In this document: positions 12,765 to 23,720 of the stretch, one piece after another
Position numbering within the stretch: the first letter of the stretch is position 1
Layout: every line of letters starts with the position of its first letter
DNA from: Lepus europaeus
Taxonomy: Eukaryota > Chordata > Mammalia > Lagomorpha > Leporidae
Length of the DNA: 64,000 bases
Direction of reading: 5' to 3'
Assembly: GCF_033115175.1 (NCBI RefSeq)
Contig: NC_084827.1
Span: 125,147,701-125,211,700, forward strand
Translations under genes and position numbers: made by a program
The notes under the pieces: generated by a model
Seen by the model: the letters and a program-made list of their open reading frames with translations, nothing else
Databases searched by the model: none
Told to the model about the DNA's origin: nothing

Positions 12765-13295
12765 CTTTTTTAAAAATTTTATTTAAGTTATATGTTTCAT
12801 GTGTTTTATATATACATAATTAGGGACATAGTGAGACTTCTAACCCTACCCTCCCTCCCATGCATGATCCAACCCTTCTTCTTCCTCCCTCTCCCATTCC
12901 TACTCTTAATTTTTACAAGATCTACTTTCAGTTTACTTCATGATCATAAAGTTAACCTTACACTAAGAAAAAGAGATCAATAAATGGTATGAAGAAAAAA
13001 AAAAAAACACTGTTCCTCAACAGAAAAGACAATGGCTATAAACAATCATCAAATCTAAAATGTCCATTTCACTCCAATACATTACATTTCAGGTACTCTA
13101 TTAGTTACCTTGGATCAAGGAAAACATGTGGTATCAGTCTTTGGGGACTGGCTTATTTAACTAAGTATAATGGCTTAAAGTTGCATCTATTTTGTTGTAA
13201 AAGATAGGATTTCATTTTTTTTTAACAGCTAAGTATATATGCACTGCTCAATAGTGCAGATAGACCATAATTTCTTTGTCAGTCAACATAAACTC
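12765..13295 (-). mobile_element. L1 3' end, 5'-truncated
   Basis: Antisense L1 tail: 'attttatttaagttatatg' and the pyrimidine-rich block at 12845-12905 are the reverse of the L1 3' UTR. 13080-13290 is the reverse of the last part of ORF2 ('ggactggcttatttaactaa' and the following bases parallel 15140-15240 in the large L1). It is broken by stops and an A13 run, so it is dead. Confidence 0.8.
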
Positions 13296-13700
13296 CATTC
13301 TTTAAAATAGATTTCTTATCAGTGGGATTCAATAGTCAGTGCAAGTTTACTATTAAAAGGGTTTATTAGGAAGTAATAAAAATATAAGCCTAGTAGGCCA
13401 CCTTAACAAATTTCAGCATAATATGTTTTTACTCTTAAAGATAACTTTATACAGGTAAAAGTACTTCATTTAATGCCTTCTTCTATAGTTTGTGGGAAAG
13501 TTATCTGCATGATCCCAGTATGCTGAAAAACTACATATTTTAACAATATTAAAATCCGAGACTATTGAAACTCCTGTGATGTAATAATCTTTTACCAATG
13601 AAGTATGTAGTAAGAGTCAGGTGCTTGGTAAGCACTAGGAAGACATAGCTGTGACCAGGAAAAAAAATTAATTTATATGGATTAAAAACATAAAATAACA
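13296..13700. other. Intergenic, nothing recognised
   Basis: AT-rich sequence between an L1 tail and a CSINE, with no gene or named repeat that I can support. Confidence 0.5.
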
Positions 13701-13924
13701 GGGCTGGTATTGTGGCACAATGAGGGAACTACCTGAGATGCTGGCATCCCATATGAGCACCAGTGCAAGTCCCAGCTGCCCTGTTTCTGGTCCAGCTTCC
13801 TGACAATGTATCTGGAAAGACAATGAACACATTTGTGGAGTGAATCAGAGGATGAAAGATCTCTTTTCTCTCTGTCTTGCCCTCTCTGCCACTCTGCCTT
13901 TCAAATAAATAATAATCTTTTTTC
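13701..13924 (+). mobile_element. CSINE with internal deletion
   Basis: Sense C-repeat from 'cagggctggtattgtggcac' to 'ctttcaaataaataataatc'. The usual middle block (about 100 bases containing 'gcccaagtgcttgggcc') is missing, so the copy is only about 220 bases long. Confidence 0.85.
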
Positions 13925-14419
13925 TTAAAAAAGAGTGAAACCTCTCTGTCAACCCTTAAAAACATAAAATAACCATGATGTAATATGATACATAGTAAAA
14001 TAGAAGTATGTATCAAATACTTATAGACTTGAGAATCAAGAGAGGACATTCCTAACTTGGAGAAAAAAAAACCTGACAATTAAGCAATTCGGTACAATAT
14101 TTTTACCCAGTAACTAGATTTGGGAAGGTTGAGTCATTTATATAGATCAGAAAAACATCTGATTAGCACTAACTTGCCTAGTGTTTGATCCTAATTCAAA
14201 TGATAATACTGAAATTGTTAGTAGTTCCCTTATCTTTTAAAACAACTTGGCCTCCCTTAGAAGCATTTTAAAAAGCTAATTATGCAACATTCACCTGGGA
14301 AACTAGAAAAGTTTCCTTAGCTTATATAATATCTTTCAGTCAAGTCACTATCTAAAGTATGATGGCATTCCTGTGAGCACTTAATGTGGCTTATATAAAT
14401 ATTTCCAATTAAGATTCTT
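13925..14419. other. Intergenic, nothing recognised
   Basis: AT-rich sequence lying between two sense CSINE copies, with no gene or repeat that I can support. Confidence 0.5.
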
Positions 14420-14753
14420 CTGGGGGCTGGCACTGTGGCTCATCAAGTTAAAGCCATGGCCTGCAGCAGTGGCATCCCATATGGCTGCCAGTTCAAGCCC
14501 CAGCTGCACCACTTCCATTCAGCTCCCCACTAATATGCCTGGGAAAGTAGTGGGATATGGAACAAGTGTTTGGGCCCCTGCCACTTACATGGGGGACCTA
14601 GAAGAAACTCCTGGCTACTGACTTGGCCTAGCCCAGCCTAGCTGTTGTTGCCATCTGTGGCATGAACCAGCAGATGGAACTCTCTCTCTCTGTCTGTCTC
14701 TTTCTTTCTCTCTATAAATCTGCCTTTCAGATAAATAAATAAATCTTTTAAAA
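14420..14753 (+). mobile_element. CSINE (old copy)
   Basis: Sense C-repeat: 'ggggctggcactgtggctca' at the 5' end, 'gtttgggcccctgccac' in the middle, a CT-rich stretch and a 'cagataaataaataaatct' tail. Confidence 0.9.
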
Positions 14754-15119
14754 AATATTCTTTTGAGACTTGAAAATATACAAAACATTTCTTACAAACT
14801 GTGAAGTTTTTTTTTTGGTTGCTTTTTTGTTGTTGTTACTGATTTTTTTCCCCAAAGAAACATTTTATTTAATGAGTACAAATTTCATAAGTACAACTTT
14901 AAGAATATAGTGATTCTTCCAACAATACTTGCCCTCCCACCCCACTTCCTCCACCCTCTCCCATTCCAAGTCCCATTATCCATTCAGAAAACAAACAAAA
15001 ACAACTGTTCCCTAACAGTCAAGACAAGAGCTGCTCAAGTCATTGCTTCTCAAAGTGTCAATTTCATTTCTACAGATTACTTTTTAGGTGCTCTATTAAT
15101 TATCACAGATAAGGGAAAC

Positions 15120-18100
15120 TGTATGGTATTTGTCCCTTTGGGACTGGCTTATTTCACTAAGTATGGAATAGTTTCCAGATTCATCCACTTTATTGCAAAT
15201 GATTAGATTTCATTTTTTTTAACCACTGTGTAGTATTCCATAGAGAACATATCCCATAATTTTGTATCACTAAGTATGGAATAGTTTCCAGATTCATCCA
15301 CTTTATTGCAAATGATTAGATTTCATTTTTTTTAACCACTGTGTAGTATTCCATAGAGAACATATCCCATAATTTTGTATCCAGTCTTCAGTTGACAGGC
15401 ATTTCGGTTGATTCCATGTCTTAGATACTGTGAATTGAGCTGCAATAAATACAGGGGTACAGATAACTCTTTAACTTGCTGATTTCACTTCCTATGGGTA
15501 AATTCTCTGAAATGGTTTTGGCTGGGTCATATGGTAGGACTATATTCAGATTTCTGAGGTATTTCCAAACTGATTTCCATATTGTTTTTACCAGTTTACC
15601 TTCCCACCAACAATGGAGTGGGGAACCTTTTTCCTCACATCCTAGCCAGCATTTGCGGTTTGTTGATTTCTATATGAAAGCCATTCTAACTGGTGTAAGG
15701 TGGAACCCCGTTGTGGTTTTGATTTGCATTTCCCTGATGGCTAGTAAGGCTAGTGATTCTGAACATTTTTTCATGTATGTTGGCCATTTGTATTTCCTCT
15801 TTTGAAAAACATCTGTTTAAGTCCTTGGCCCATCTCTTAACTTGGTTGTTTGGTTGCTGTGGAGTTTCTTGATCTCTTTATGTATTCTGATATATTAATC
15901 CTTTATCAGTTGCATTGTTCGCAAATAATTTCTCCCATTCTGTTCATTGACTCTTCCCTTTCCTGAGTATTTCTTTTGTAGTACAGAAGTTTCTCAGTTT
16001 GATGTAATACCATTTGTTAATTTTGGCTTTGATTATACCTCCAGGGTCTTTTCTAAGAAATCTTTGCCTGAGCCAATGGGTTCCCCAATGTTCTCTAATA
16101 ATTTGATGGTATCAGGTCATAGATTTAGGTCTTTAATTCATTTTGAATGGATTTTTGTATAAGGTGTAAGGTAAGGGTCCCGCTTCATATTTCTGCATGT
16201 GGAAATCCAGTTTCCCAGTACTATTTGTTGAAGAGACTGTCCTTGCTTCAGGAATTGGTTTTAGCTCCTTGGTCAAATATAAACTGGTTGTAGCTGCTTG
16301 GATTTATTTCTGGTGTTTCTATTCTGTTCCCTTTGTATATCCATCAGTTTTTGTACCAGTACCAGGCTGTTTTAAATGCCTTGTAGTATGTCTCTTGAAA
16401 TCTGGAATTGTGATGACTCCAGCTTTGTTTTTGTTGTATAAGATTGCTTTAGCTATTCGAGGTCTTCTGTGTTTCCATATGAATTTCAGCATAATTTTTT
16501 TTAGATCTGAGAAGAATGATTTTGGTATTTTGATTGGCATCACATTGAATCTGTAAATTGCTTTTGGAAGATGGATATTTTGATGATATTGATTCCTCCA
16601 ATCCATGAACATGGCATATTTTTCCTTTTTTTTTTTTTTTTTTTTTTGCTATCTTCTATTTCTCTCTTTAGTGTTTTGTAATTCTCATTGTATAGATCTT
16701 TGACATCCTTGGTTAAATTTATTCCAAAGTATTTGATTTTTTGTGGCTATTGTGAACAAGATTGATTTTAGAAATTCTTTCTCAGCCATGGCATTGTCTG
16801 TGTATACAAAAGCTCTTGACTTTTGTGTATTGATTTTATATCCTGCTACTTTACCACACTATTCTATGAGTTCCAATATATATAAATCATGTCATCTGCA
16901 CAAAAGAGATAGTTTGACTTCCTTTTTCCCAATTTGAATCCCTTTTAATTTTTTTCTTGCCTAATGGCTCTGGCTAAAACTTCCAAGAATATATTAAGTA
17001 GCAGTGGTGGGAATGGACATCTTTGTCTGGTTCCATATCTCAGTGGGAATGCTTCCATATTTTCTTTATTCAATAGGCACTGGCCATGGGTTTGTCATAA
17101 ACTGCATTGACAGTGTTGAGGAATGTTCTTTCTATACCCAATTTGCTTAGAGTTTTCATCATGAAAGGGTGGTGTATTTATCAAATGCCTTGTCTGCATC
17201 TATTGAGATAATCATATGGTTTTTGTTCAGTTTGTTAATGTGTTGTATCACAATGCTTGATTTGCAAATGCTGAACCACCCTTGCATACCAGGGATAAAT
17301 CCCACTTGGTCTGGGTGAATGATCTTTCTAATGTACTATTGGATTCAATTGGCCAGAATTTTGTTGAGGATTTTTGTGTCTATGTTCATCAGAGAAATTG
17401 GTTTGTAGTTCTCTTTCTCTGCTGAGTCTTTTCCAAGTTTAGGAATTAAGGTGATGCAGACTTCATAGAAGGAGTTTGGGAGGATTCCCTCCTTTTCAAT
17501 TGTTTTGAATAACTTGAGAAGTGGAGTTCATTTTTCTTTAAATGTCTGATAGAATTCAGTAGTGAAGCCATCTGGTCCTGGACTTTTCTGTGTTGGGAGA
17601 GTATTACTTATTCAATTTTTGTTGGCAATGGATCTGTTTAGGTTTTCTATGTCTTCATGGCTCAATTTAGGTAGATTGTATGTGTCCAGGAATGTATCCA
17701 TTTCTTCTAGGTTGCCCAGTTTTTTGGTAAGCAGCTGATTGCAGTAATTTCTGGTCATTTTTTAAATTTTTGTGGTGTCTGTTATTACATTTCCTTTTTC
17801 ATCTCTAATTTCGTTGATTTGGGTCTTCTCTTTCCTTTTTTGGGTGAGTTGGATCATTGGTATATCAATTTTGTTTATTTTTTCAAAAAATCAGCTCTTC
17901 ATTTTGCTGATCTTTTGTACTTTTTTTGTTTCAATTTTGTTGATTTCTTCTCTAATTTTAATTATTTCTTTTCTCCAACTAGTTTTGGGTTTGATTTGCT
18001 ATTGTTTTTCTAGATCCTTGAGATGCATTGATAGCTAATTTATTTGGTGCCTTTCCAATTTCTTGATGTGGGCACCTTTTCATATAAACTTTCCTCTTAA

Positions 18101-18825
18101 CACTGCTTTTGCTGTATCCCATAAGTTTTGATATGTTGTATTGTCATCTTCATTTGTTTCCAGAAACTTTTTTATTTCTTTTTTGATTTCTTCTTTGACC
18201 CACTGTTCATTCAGGAGCATGTTGTTTGGTCTCCATACTTTGTATATGTTTTAGAGATTCCTGAGTTGCTGATTTCCATCTTCATTGCATTGTGGTCCAA
18301 GAAGATGAATGGTATGGCTTCAATTTTTTGAATTTACTGAGTCTTGCTTTATGGCCTAGTCTGTGGTCAGTCCTAGAGAAGGTTCCATGCACTGCTGAGA
18401 AGAATGTGTATTCCACAATTGCAGGATGGAAAGTTCTACAGATATCTGTTAGGCCCATTTGTTCTATAGTGTTGACTAACTCTGCTGACTCCTTGTTGAT
18501 TTTATGTCTGGTTGATCTGTCCATTGCTGAAGCGGGATATTGAAATCCCCCATTACTATTGTATTTGAGTCTATGTCTCCCTTTAGATCCTTTAACATTT
18601 CTCTTAAATAGCCAGGTGCCCTGTAATTAATTGCACAAATGTTTATAAGAGTTATATCTTCCTGTTGAATTGATCCCTTAATCATTACATAAAGTCTTTC
18701 TTTGTCTCCTTTAACAGTTTTTGTGTTAAAATCTATTTTGTCTTATATTAGGATGGCTACACCAGCTCTTTTTTGGTATCTGCTAGCATGCAGTATCTTT
18801 TTCCATCCTTTCACTTTTAGTGAAA
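15120..18825 (-). pseudogene. L1 ORF2 remnant (endonuclease and reverse transcriptase)
   Basis: Broken ORF2 of the large L1. In an intact L1, ORF2p nicks target DNA and reverse-transcribes L1 RNA in place. On the minus strand, 18476-18685 gives the endonuclease block with the 'GDFN' motif, 18282-18524 continues it with 'DRSTRHKINK' and 'HPAIVEYTFFSA', and 16319-16612 gives a post-catalytic RT region with '[19 protein letters not shown]'. Frames shift repeatedly. The first 55 or so residues expected of ORF2p are absent because the sequence joins a CSINE at 18825/18826. A T20 run near 16628-16647 and a 113-bp duplication at 15155-15380 further disrupt it. Recognition is from family knowledge; the exact subfamily is not determined. 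Confidence 0.85.
15155..15380. repeat. Perfect 113-bp tandem duplication inside L1
   Basis: 15155-15267 and 15268-15380 read as identical, including the T8 run, with a period of exactly 113. The unit comes from the C-terminal part of L1 ORF2 (antisense). Identity implies a recent event or an assembly error. Confidence 0.9.
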
Positions 18826-19050
18826 GGCGCACTGCACCGATCTGAAGCCAGGAGCCAGGTGTTTCCTCCTGGTCTCCCATGTAGGTGCAGGGCCCAAGCA
18901 CCATCCTCCACTGCCTTCCCAGGCCACAGCAGAGAGCTGGACTGGTAGAGGAGCAATCAGGACAGAATCTGGCGCCTCAAACGGGACTAGAACCTGAGGT
19001 GGGGGCAACGCAGGTGGAGGATTAGCCTAGTGAGCCACGGCACCGGCCTT
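18826..19050 (-). mobile_element. CSINE fragment lacking its 3' tail, within L1
   Basis: Antisense C-repeat whose 5' end ('gagccacggcaccggcc') lies at the right. The left side stops at 'gaaaggcgcactgcaccgat' without the GA-rich block or poly(T). It sits between the end of ORF1 and a point inside the ORF2 endonuclease domain, replacing the inter-ORF region and the start of ORF2. A normal SINE insertion would keep its A-rich tail. Confidence 0.88.
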
Positions 19051-19057
19051 CCTTTGT

Positions 19058-19990
19058 AGTTTTACTGGTAGATTTCCTTCCTTTGCCTTCTTTGATAGTG
19101 ATTATCATGTTTTAGTGTTTCTGTGTGCAGTACATCCTTAAGCATCTTCTGCTGGGCTGGATGGATCATGACAAATTCTTTCTGTTTCTGTTTGTGATGA
19201 AAGTTCTTTATTTCACCTTCATTCATAATGAGAGTTTTCCAGGGCATGATATTCTGGGTTGACAGTTTTTTTCTCTTAATGCTTGGAATATATCTTGCCA
19301 TTCTCCTCTAGCGTATAGGGTTTCTGATGAGAAGTCCACTGTGAGTCCTGTGTGCTTCCTGTACTTAGATTTCCCTTTCTTTCTCCAAATTGGGGAATGT
19401 TCCTGTTATTTTTTCACTAAAAAGGCCTCTAATCCTTTCTATCTTTCCACACCTTCAGGAACTCCTAGAACCTGTATGTTGGCTCATTTGAAAGTATCCT
19501 GTAGATTCCCTGTAGTGTTTTTTAGTATTCTAATTTCTTCTTCTTGTGTTTGGTCTGACTGTATAATTTCCTGTGCTTTGTCTTCTAGTCCAATATTCTT
19601 TCTTCTGCTTCACTGATTCTGCTGTTAAGGCTTCCCACTGCATTTTTTTAATTTGTTCTATTGATTTCTTCATTTCTAAGATTTCATTTTGCTTTCTCTT
19701 TAAGATCTAAATTTCATGGGAGAAATTTTCTTTCATATCATGTATGGATTTCATTAGCTCATTCATTTGATTCTGATTACTTCTAAGTAATCCTATGGAC
19801 AATGTTTTGAATTCAATTTCTGGCATTTCTTCCATCTCATCATCTTCACAATCTAGTAGTACTGAAGTGTTGTGTTCTTTTGGAGGACTCATGTTGTCTT
19901 CCTTATTCTTGTTTCTTGAATTGGTGCATTTGTTACTCAACATTTGTGGAGGTACTCTGGTTTGTTTTTTCACTGTGGCGGGTTTTATGT
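19058..19990 (-). pseudogene. L1 ORF1 remnant (RNA-binding protein)
   Basis: Broken ORF1 of the large L1. ORF1p is a trimeric RNA-binding chaperone in intact elements. The minus strand of about 19707-19973 gives a charged N-terminal segment ending in a helix-prone stretch, and 19062-19301 gives the C-terminal block with 'NEGEIKNF' and 'MLKDVLHTETLKHDNHYQ', which parallels the family's C-terminus. Frames between the two are shifted and contain stops. The exact initiation codon is uncertain because the longest N-terminal frame does not open with ATG. Confidence 0.7.
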
Positions 19991-21018
19991 TTGTATTATG
20001 CTACTGTAATTAGTGGAGTATCTGCTTTCAGTGCATACTTAGAGGTGTGTGATGGTGTGGCCAGGGAGCTCTGTTCATTTCTCCATCATGGAAAGTGTGT
20101 CTGAGCTGACACACCCAGGTTTGGTAGGGTAGATCTCTTTTTTTTTTTTTTAATTCAGAGGAGGAGTTTGTTCTTGTCTGTTGGCATAGACTCAACTGAG
20201 CTCCTCTCCTCAAAGGAGACCAGTGCCTGCACACTAGACACAGTGAGTATATTATTGGTCCACTCTGCCACAAGGACCACACAAATATTCTGTACAGTCC
20301 TCAGTGTAAGCTCAGATTCCCGAGCAATGTCCCTTGCCATGTAACCAGGGAGCCCTGATCATGTGTAGCCTCCCATAGTGACTTCCCAAAGTCCCAGCCA
20401 CACCTTGAGTCCTCCCACACAGCCTCAGTGTTTTCACAGTCCTAGCACAAAAGCCTCCCACAGTCCTGAGAACCTAGCCCCTGTCTATTCTCCCTACCAA
20501 ACTCAGGATTCTCTGCTTGGCTATTGCTTGGCGCAGACATGAGCTGACGCAGCTGTTACGTATGTCCAAAATGGCGCCTGCTCTCTGTCAGCTTGTTTCA
20601 GGACATCTTTTTAGGATCACCAGGGAGAGAGAAAATGCACCCTCCTTTTGTTTTTGCCTTTCTAGTTTGGCAGGTACACTATCCCCCATGGGGCTCCAAG
20701 CTGGATTCCATGTAGGTTCTCCCTGCAGCTTTTTCACCAGTGGACTAAGCTGCTGCACTCTGGTCTCACCTCACTCTTCAGTGCTGGTGTGGAGGCTCTT
20801 GGCTGCTGGAGTCCTAAATTGTGTGCATCCTTGTCCTCCACGTAGGTCCATTGTGTTCCTCCAATTTGTGTAGAGTTTCCTCTGCTGTTTTCTCCCTAAC
20901 TCTTCCCTGAGACATCACTCTTTCCACTTTTTTTAAACTATCTTCTCCTAGACTTGAGCAGCAAGCTCCCTCCATACTCAGCCATCTTAATCCAAACTTG
21001 GTTGCTTTTAGAACAGAA

Positions 21019-21349
21019 TTTTTTTTTTTTTTTTGACAGGCAGAGTGGATAGTGAGAGAGAGACAGAGAGAAAGGTCTTCCTTTTTGCTGTTGGTTCACC
21101 CTCCAATGGCCGCTGTGGCCGGTGCATCGTGCTCATCCAAAGCCAGGAGCCAGGTGCTTCTCCTGGTCTCCCATGCAGGTACAGGGCCCAAAGATTTGGG
21201 CCATCTTCCACTGCCTTCCCGGGCCATAGCAGAGAGCTGGCCTGGAAGAGGGGCAACCGGGATAGAATCTGGCGCCCTAACCAGGACTAGAACCCGGTGT
21301 GCCAGTGCTGCAAGGTGGAGGATTAGCCTGTTAAGCCACGGTGCCGGCC
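21019..21349 (-). mobile_element. CSINE (young copy) with target-site duplication
   Basis: Antisense C-repeat: poly(T), 'gacaggcagagtggatagtg' and the 5' end at 'agccacggtgccggcc'. Direct repeats tagaacagaa lie at 21009-21018 and 21350-21359. It inserted about 10 bases beyond the 5' end of the large L1, so it post-dates that L1 or sits in the same pre-insertion locus. Confidence 0.92.
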
Positions 21350-21452
21350 TAGAACAGAAATTTTAATCTGTGGGCTACTGATCCTTATAATCTGAATTCT
21401 TTATGATAGATAACAGATAAATCACAACTTTTTTTTTAACATACAATGATTT

Positions 21453-21956
21453 CATCATCCCTCTACCCCTCCTGGTCTTTTGGACTAATGTAATTTCATA
21501 CAACTCCTGCTTTATAAAAAACAAAAGGGGGGAATGTTAGGAAAATAGTGCAGTTTTATCTATGGTGTGATCTACACCCTAACACCATCCTAGGCTCTAG
21601 CCCCCACTGCCATTGCTGAAAGCCAGGTGGCCACATGGCCCAACCGCCTTTGTCAAGCTCCACCCCCATCCTAATGGGATTTGCTGCTCCTGCTTCCCTG
21701 CTCGATCTCTGGAAAAGTTTTAAAAGGACCTATTCCTGAACATGTGGCACTCTTGCTCTCTCTTCTCTGCGCTCTCTGCTCTACTCTCCTCTCCCCACTC
21801 TAGTCTCTCTTCTCTCTGCTCTCACTCTTCTCTCCTCACTAGCTCCTTTCCTCTCTGTCTCTCTCTCTCTTATAATCTCCTTCTCTCTTTTGCCCTCTTT
21901 GCCCCTTCCCTCCAATCTGTTGGTTTTTCCCCAATAAACCCTTTCCCTTAAAAAAA
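21453..21956 (+). mobile_element. Retroposed 3' end of an endogenous retrovirus (PPT + LTR + poly(A))
   Basis: A polypurine tract ('caaaaggggggaa', about 21522-21535) is followed by an LTR beginning TGTTAG at about 21536. The LTR holds a long CT-rich stretch (21740-21905) and an AATAAA signal at 21933-21938, and the copy ends in A8 at 21950-21957. A perfect 12-bp duplication, atacaatgattt, flanks the unit (21441-21452 and 21957-21968), and TTTT/AA lies just left of it. A provirus or solo LTR would end at the LTR edge with a 4-6 bp duplication. The tail and long duplication instead indicate that a polyadenylated retroviral transcript was reverse-transcribed by L1 and 5'-truncated. No viral coding sequence is recognisable in it. 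Confidence 0.75.
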
Positions 21957-21974
21957 ATACAATGATTTAAATGT

Positions 21975-22300
21975 TAGTTTGTTTTCATCTACTTGGAAGG
22001 CAGAGAGAGAGAGACAGAGAGAGAGATAAATAAATATTATCTTCCATCCACAAATTCACTCCTCAAATGCCTGCAGTAGCCAGAACTAGGCCAGGCCAAA
22101 TCCGGGAGTGTGGAACTCCATCCAGGTCTCCAAGTGGGTGGCAGAGGCCCAAGCATTGTGCCATCAGCTGCTGCCTCCCATAATGTATTAGTAGGAAGTT
22201 GGATGGGAAGTGGAGTAGCTAGGACTTAAACCTACACTCAATATGGGATGCTGGGATCCCAAATGGCAACTTAGCCCATTGTGCAACAACATGCCACAAC
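21975..22300 (-). mobile_element. CSINE (old copy)
   Basis: Diverged antisense C-repeat: 'cttggaaggcagagagagag', 'tcactcctcaaatgcctgc', 'caggtctccaagtgggtggc' and a degraded 5' end near 'cccattgtgcaacaacatgc'. Confidence 0.8.
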
Positions 22301-22392
22301 TCCTGTTCCAATAAATCACAATTTCAAATCTGAGCAATCCTTACATTAATGTGTTTTGCTTTTTGCTAGTAATAATTAGAACTTATGTTTTT

Positions 22393-22727
22393 CTGGAGCT
22401 GGCGCCGTGGCTCACTAGGTTAATCCTCCGCCTGCAGCACTGGCATCCCATATGGGTGCAGGTTCTAGTCCTGGCTGCTCCTCTTCCAGTCTGGCTCTCT
22501 GCTGTGGCCTGGGAAAGCAGTGGAGGATGGCCCAAGTGCTTGGGCCCCTGCACCCGCATGGGAGACTGGGAGGAAGCACCTGGCTCCTGGCTTTGGATCG
22601 GCGCAGCTCTGGCCGTTGGCAGCCACTTGGGGAGTGAACCAATGGAAGGAAGATCTTTCTCTCTGTCTCTCTCACTGTCTGTAACTCTGCCTGTCAAATA
22701 AATAAAATCTTTAAAAAAAAAAAAAAC
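22393..22727 (+). mobile_element. CSINE (young copy)
   Basis: Sense C-repeat with 'ggcgccgtggctcactagg' at the 5' end, 'cactgtctgtaactctgcc' near the 3' end and an A14 tail. Direct repeats cttatgtttt at 22382-22391 and 22728-22737 mark the insertion. The long open frames across it on both strands are SINE-derived. Confidence 0.93.
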
Positions 22728-22737
22728 CTTATGTTTT

Positions 22738-23182
22738 CCAAGGTACATAGAGAATTAATTTTTAGTATTTCCTCTACTTTTCCATGTAATGGTGACATCA
22801 GCTTCTATTACCAACAAAGCTGTTAATTTCTTTTTGGCTACTCCAAAGAAATATAACTTCACTTCTTTAGCTAATTTATTTCATTCTCAAATCCCTATAC
22901 CTAATAATTATATGTCTGCAACAAAGTGATTTCATGATACATTAATGGGATTATTAGATTACAGGATTCATGTATCATTTAAAAAGTTAGTGCCTTCCTA
23001 TTTTTCAAGTTATAGAAAAGTAATGATTCTGGCTCCACGTATTTAAACGCACCATGTTAACATGTACCAAGTATGTCAAATCTGTTAATGTTGGCTCCCT
23101 TTCTCACTTGCTTCTCTACTTTCTCTAGCCTTTAGAATTACCCTAGCCAGAGTCACTCTTCTCATCCCTGACAGCTTTCGCT
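22738..23182. other. Intergenic, nothing recognised
   Basis: AT-rich, unique-looking sequence between two CSINE copies, with no gene that I can support. Confidence 0.5.
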
Positions 23183-23235
23183 TTTTTTAAAATACTTTAT
23201 TTATTTGAAAGTCAGAGTTACACACACACATACAT

Positions 23236-23271
<36 letters not shown>

Positions 23272-23530
23272 GTATTCCATCCGATGGTTCACTTCCCAAA
23301 TGGCTCCAATGACTGGAGCTGGGCCGATCCAAAGCCAGGAACCAGGAGCTTCCTCTGGATCTCCTACATGGGTGCAGGGGCCCAAGGACTTAGGCCATCT
23401 TCTACTGCTTTCCCAGGTCATAGCAGAGAGCTGGATCAGAAGTGAAGCAGCCAGGACTCAAACCAGCACCCATATGGATGCCGACACTGCAGGCAGTGGC
23501 TTTACTTGCTACAGCACAGCGCTGGCCCCA
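23183..23530 (-). mobile_element. CSINE with embedded CA/GA microsatellite
   Basis: Antisense C-repeat: 'tttatttatttgaaagtcag', a compound CA then GA run at 23220-23270, 'gatccaaagccaggaacc', and the 5' end near 'gcacagcgctggcccc'. Confidence 0.9.
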
Positions 23531-23548
23531 ATGATGGTGTTTTTGATC

Positions 23549-23720
23549 ACCTGGCTCCTGCCATCGGAACAGCGCGGTGCGCCGGCCGCAACGCGCTACC
23601 GCGGCGGCCATTGGAGGGTGAACCAACGGCAAAAGGAAGACCTTTCTCTCTGTCTCTCTCTCACTGTCCACTCTGCCTGTCAAAAAATAAAAAAAAAATA
23701 AAAAATAAAAAAAAAAAAAA
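23549..23720 (+). mobile_element. 5'-truncated CSINE (young)
   Basis: Only the 3' half of a C-repeat in sense: 'cacctggctcctgccatcgg', a GC-rich 'gcgcggtgcgccggccgca' block, 'gaaccaacggcaaaaggaag' and an A-rich tail. It lies in inverted orientation about 20 bases from the preceding CSINE. The 5' half is missing, which is uncommon for SINEs. Confidence 0.88.

Larger units (their letters stand above)
14827..20999 (-). mobile_element. Near full-length LINE-1 (L1), inactive
   Basis: One antisense L1 of about 6.2 kb: 3' UTR at about 14827-15120, ORF2 remains at 15120-18825, an embedded CSINE at 18826-19050, ORF1 remains at about 19058-19990 and 5' UTR to 20999. The 10-bp string ggttgctttt occurs at 14817-14826 and 21000-21009, which fits a target-site duplication and suggests a full-length insertion. 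Both ORFs carry stops and frameshifts, ORF2 lacks its N-terminus, and part of it is duplicated, so it cannot be autonomous. The orientation call rests on antisense ORF2 landmarks on the plus strand, such as 'attctaactggtgtaagg' at 15684 and 'tttttgtaccagtaccaggc' at 16349. Confidence 0.93.

Noticed and set aside
15476..18543. Several plus-strand frames of 60-119 codons
   Set aside because: They are antisense shadows of the broken L1 ORF2 on the minus strand.
21742..21951. Ser/Leu-rich 69-codon frame
   Set aside because: It is the translation of the CT-rich stretch of the retroviral LTR.
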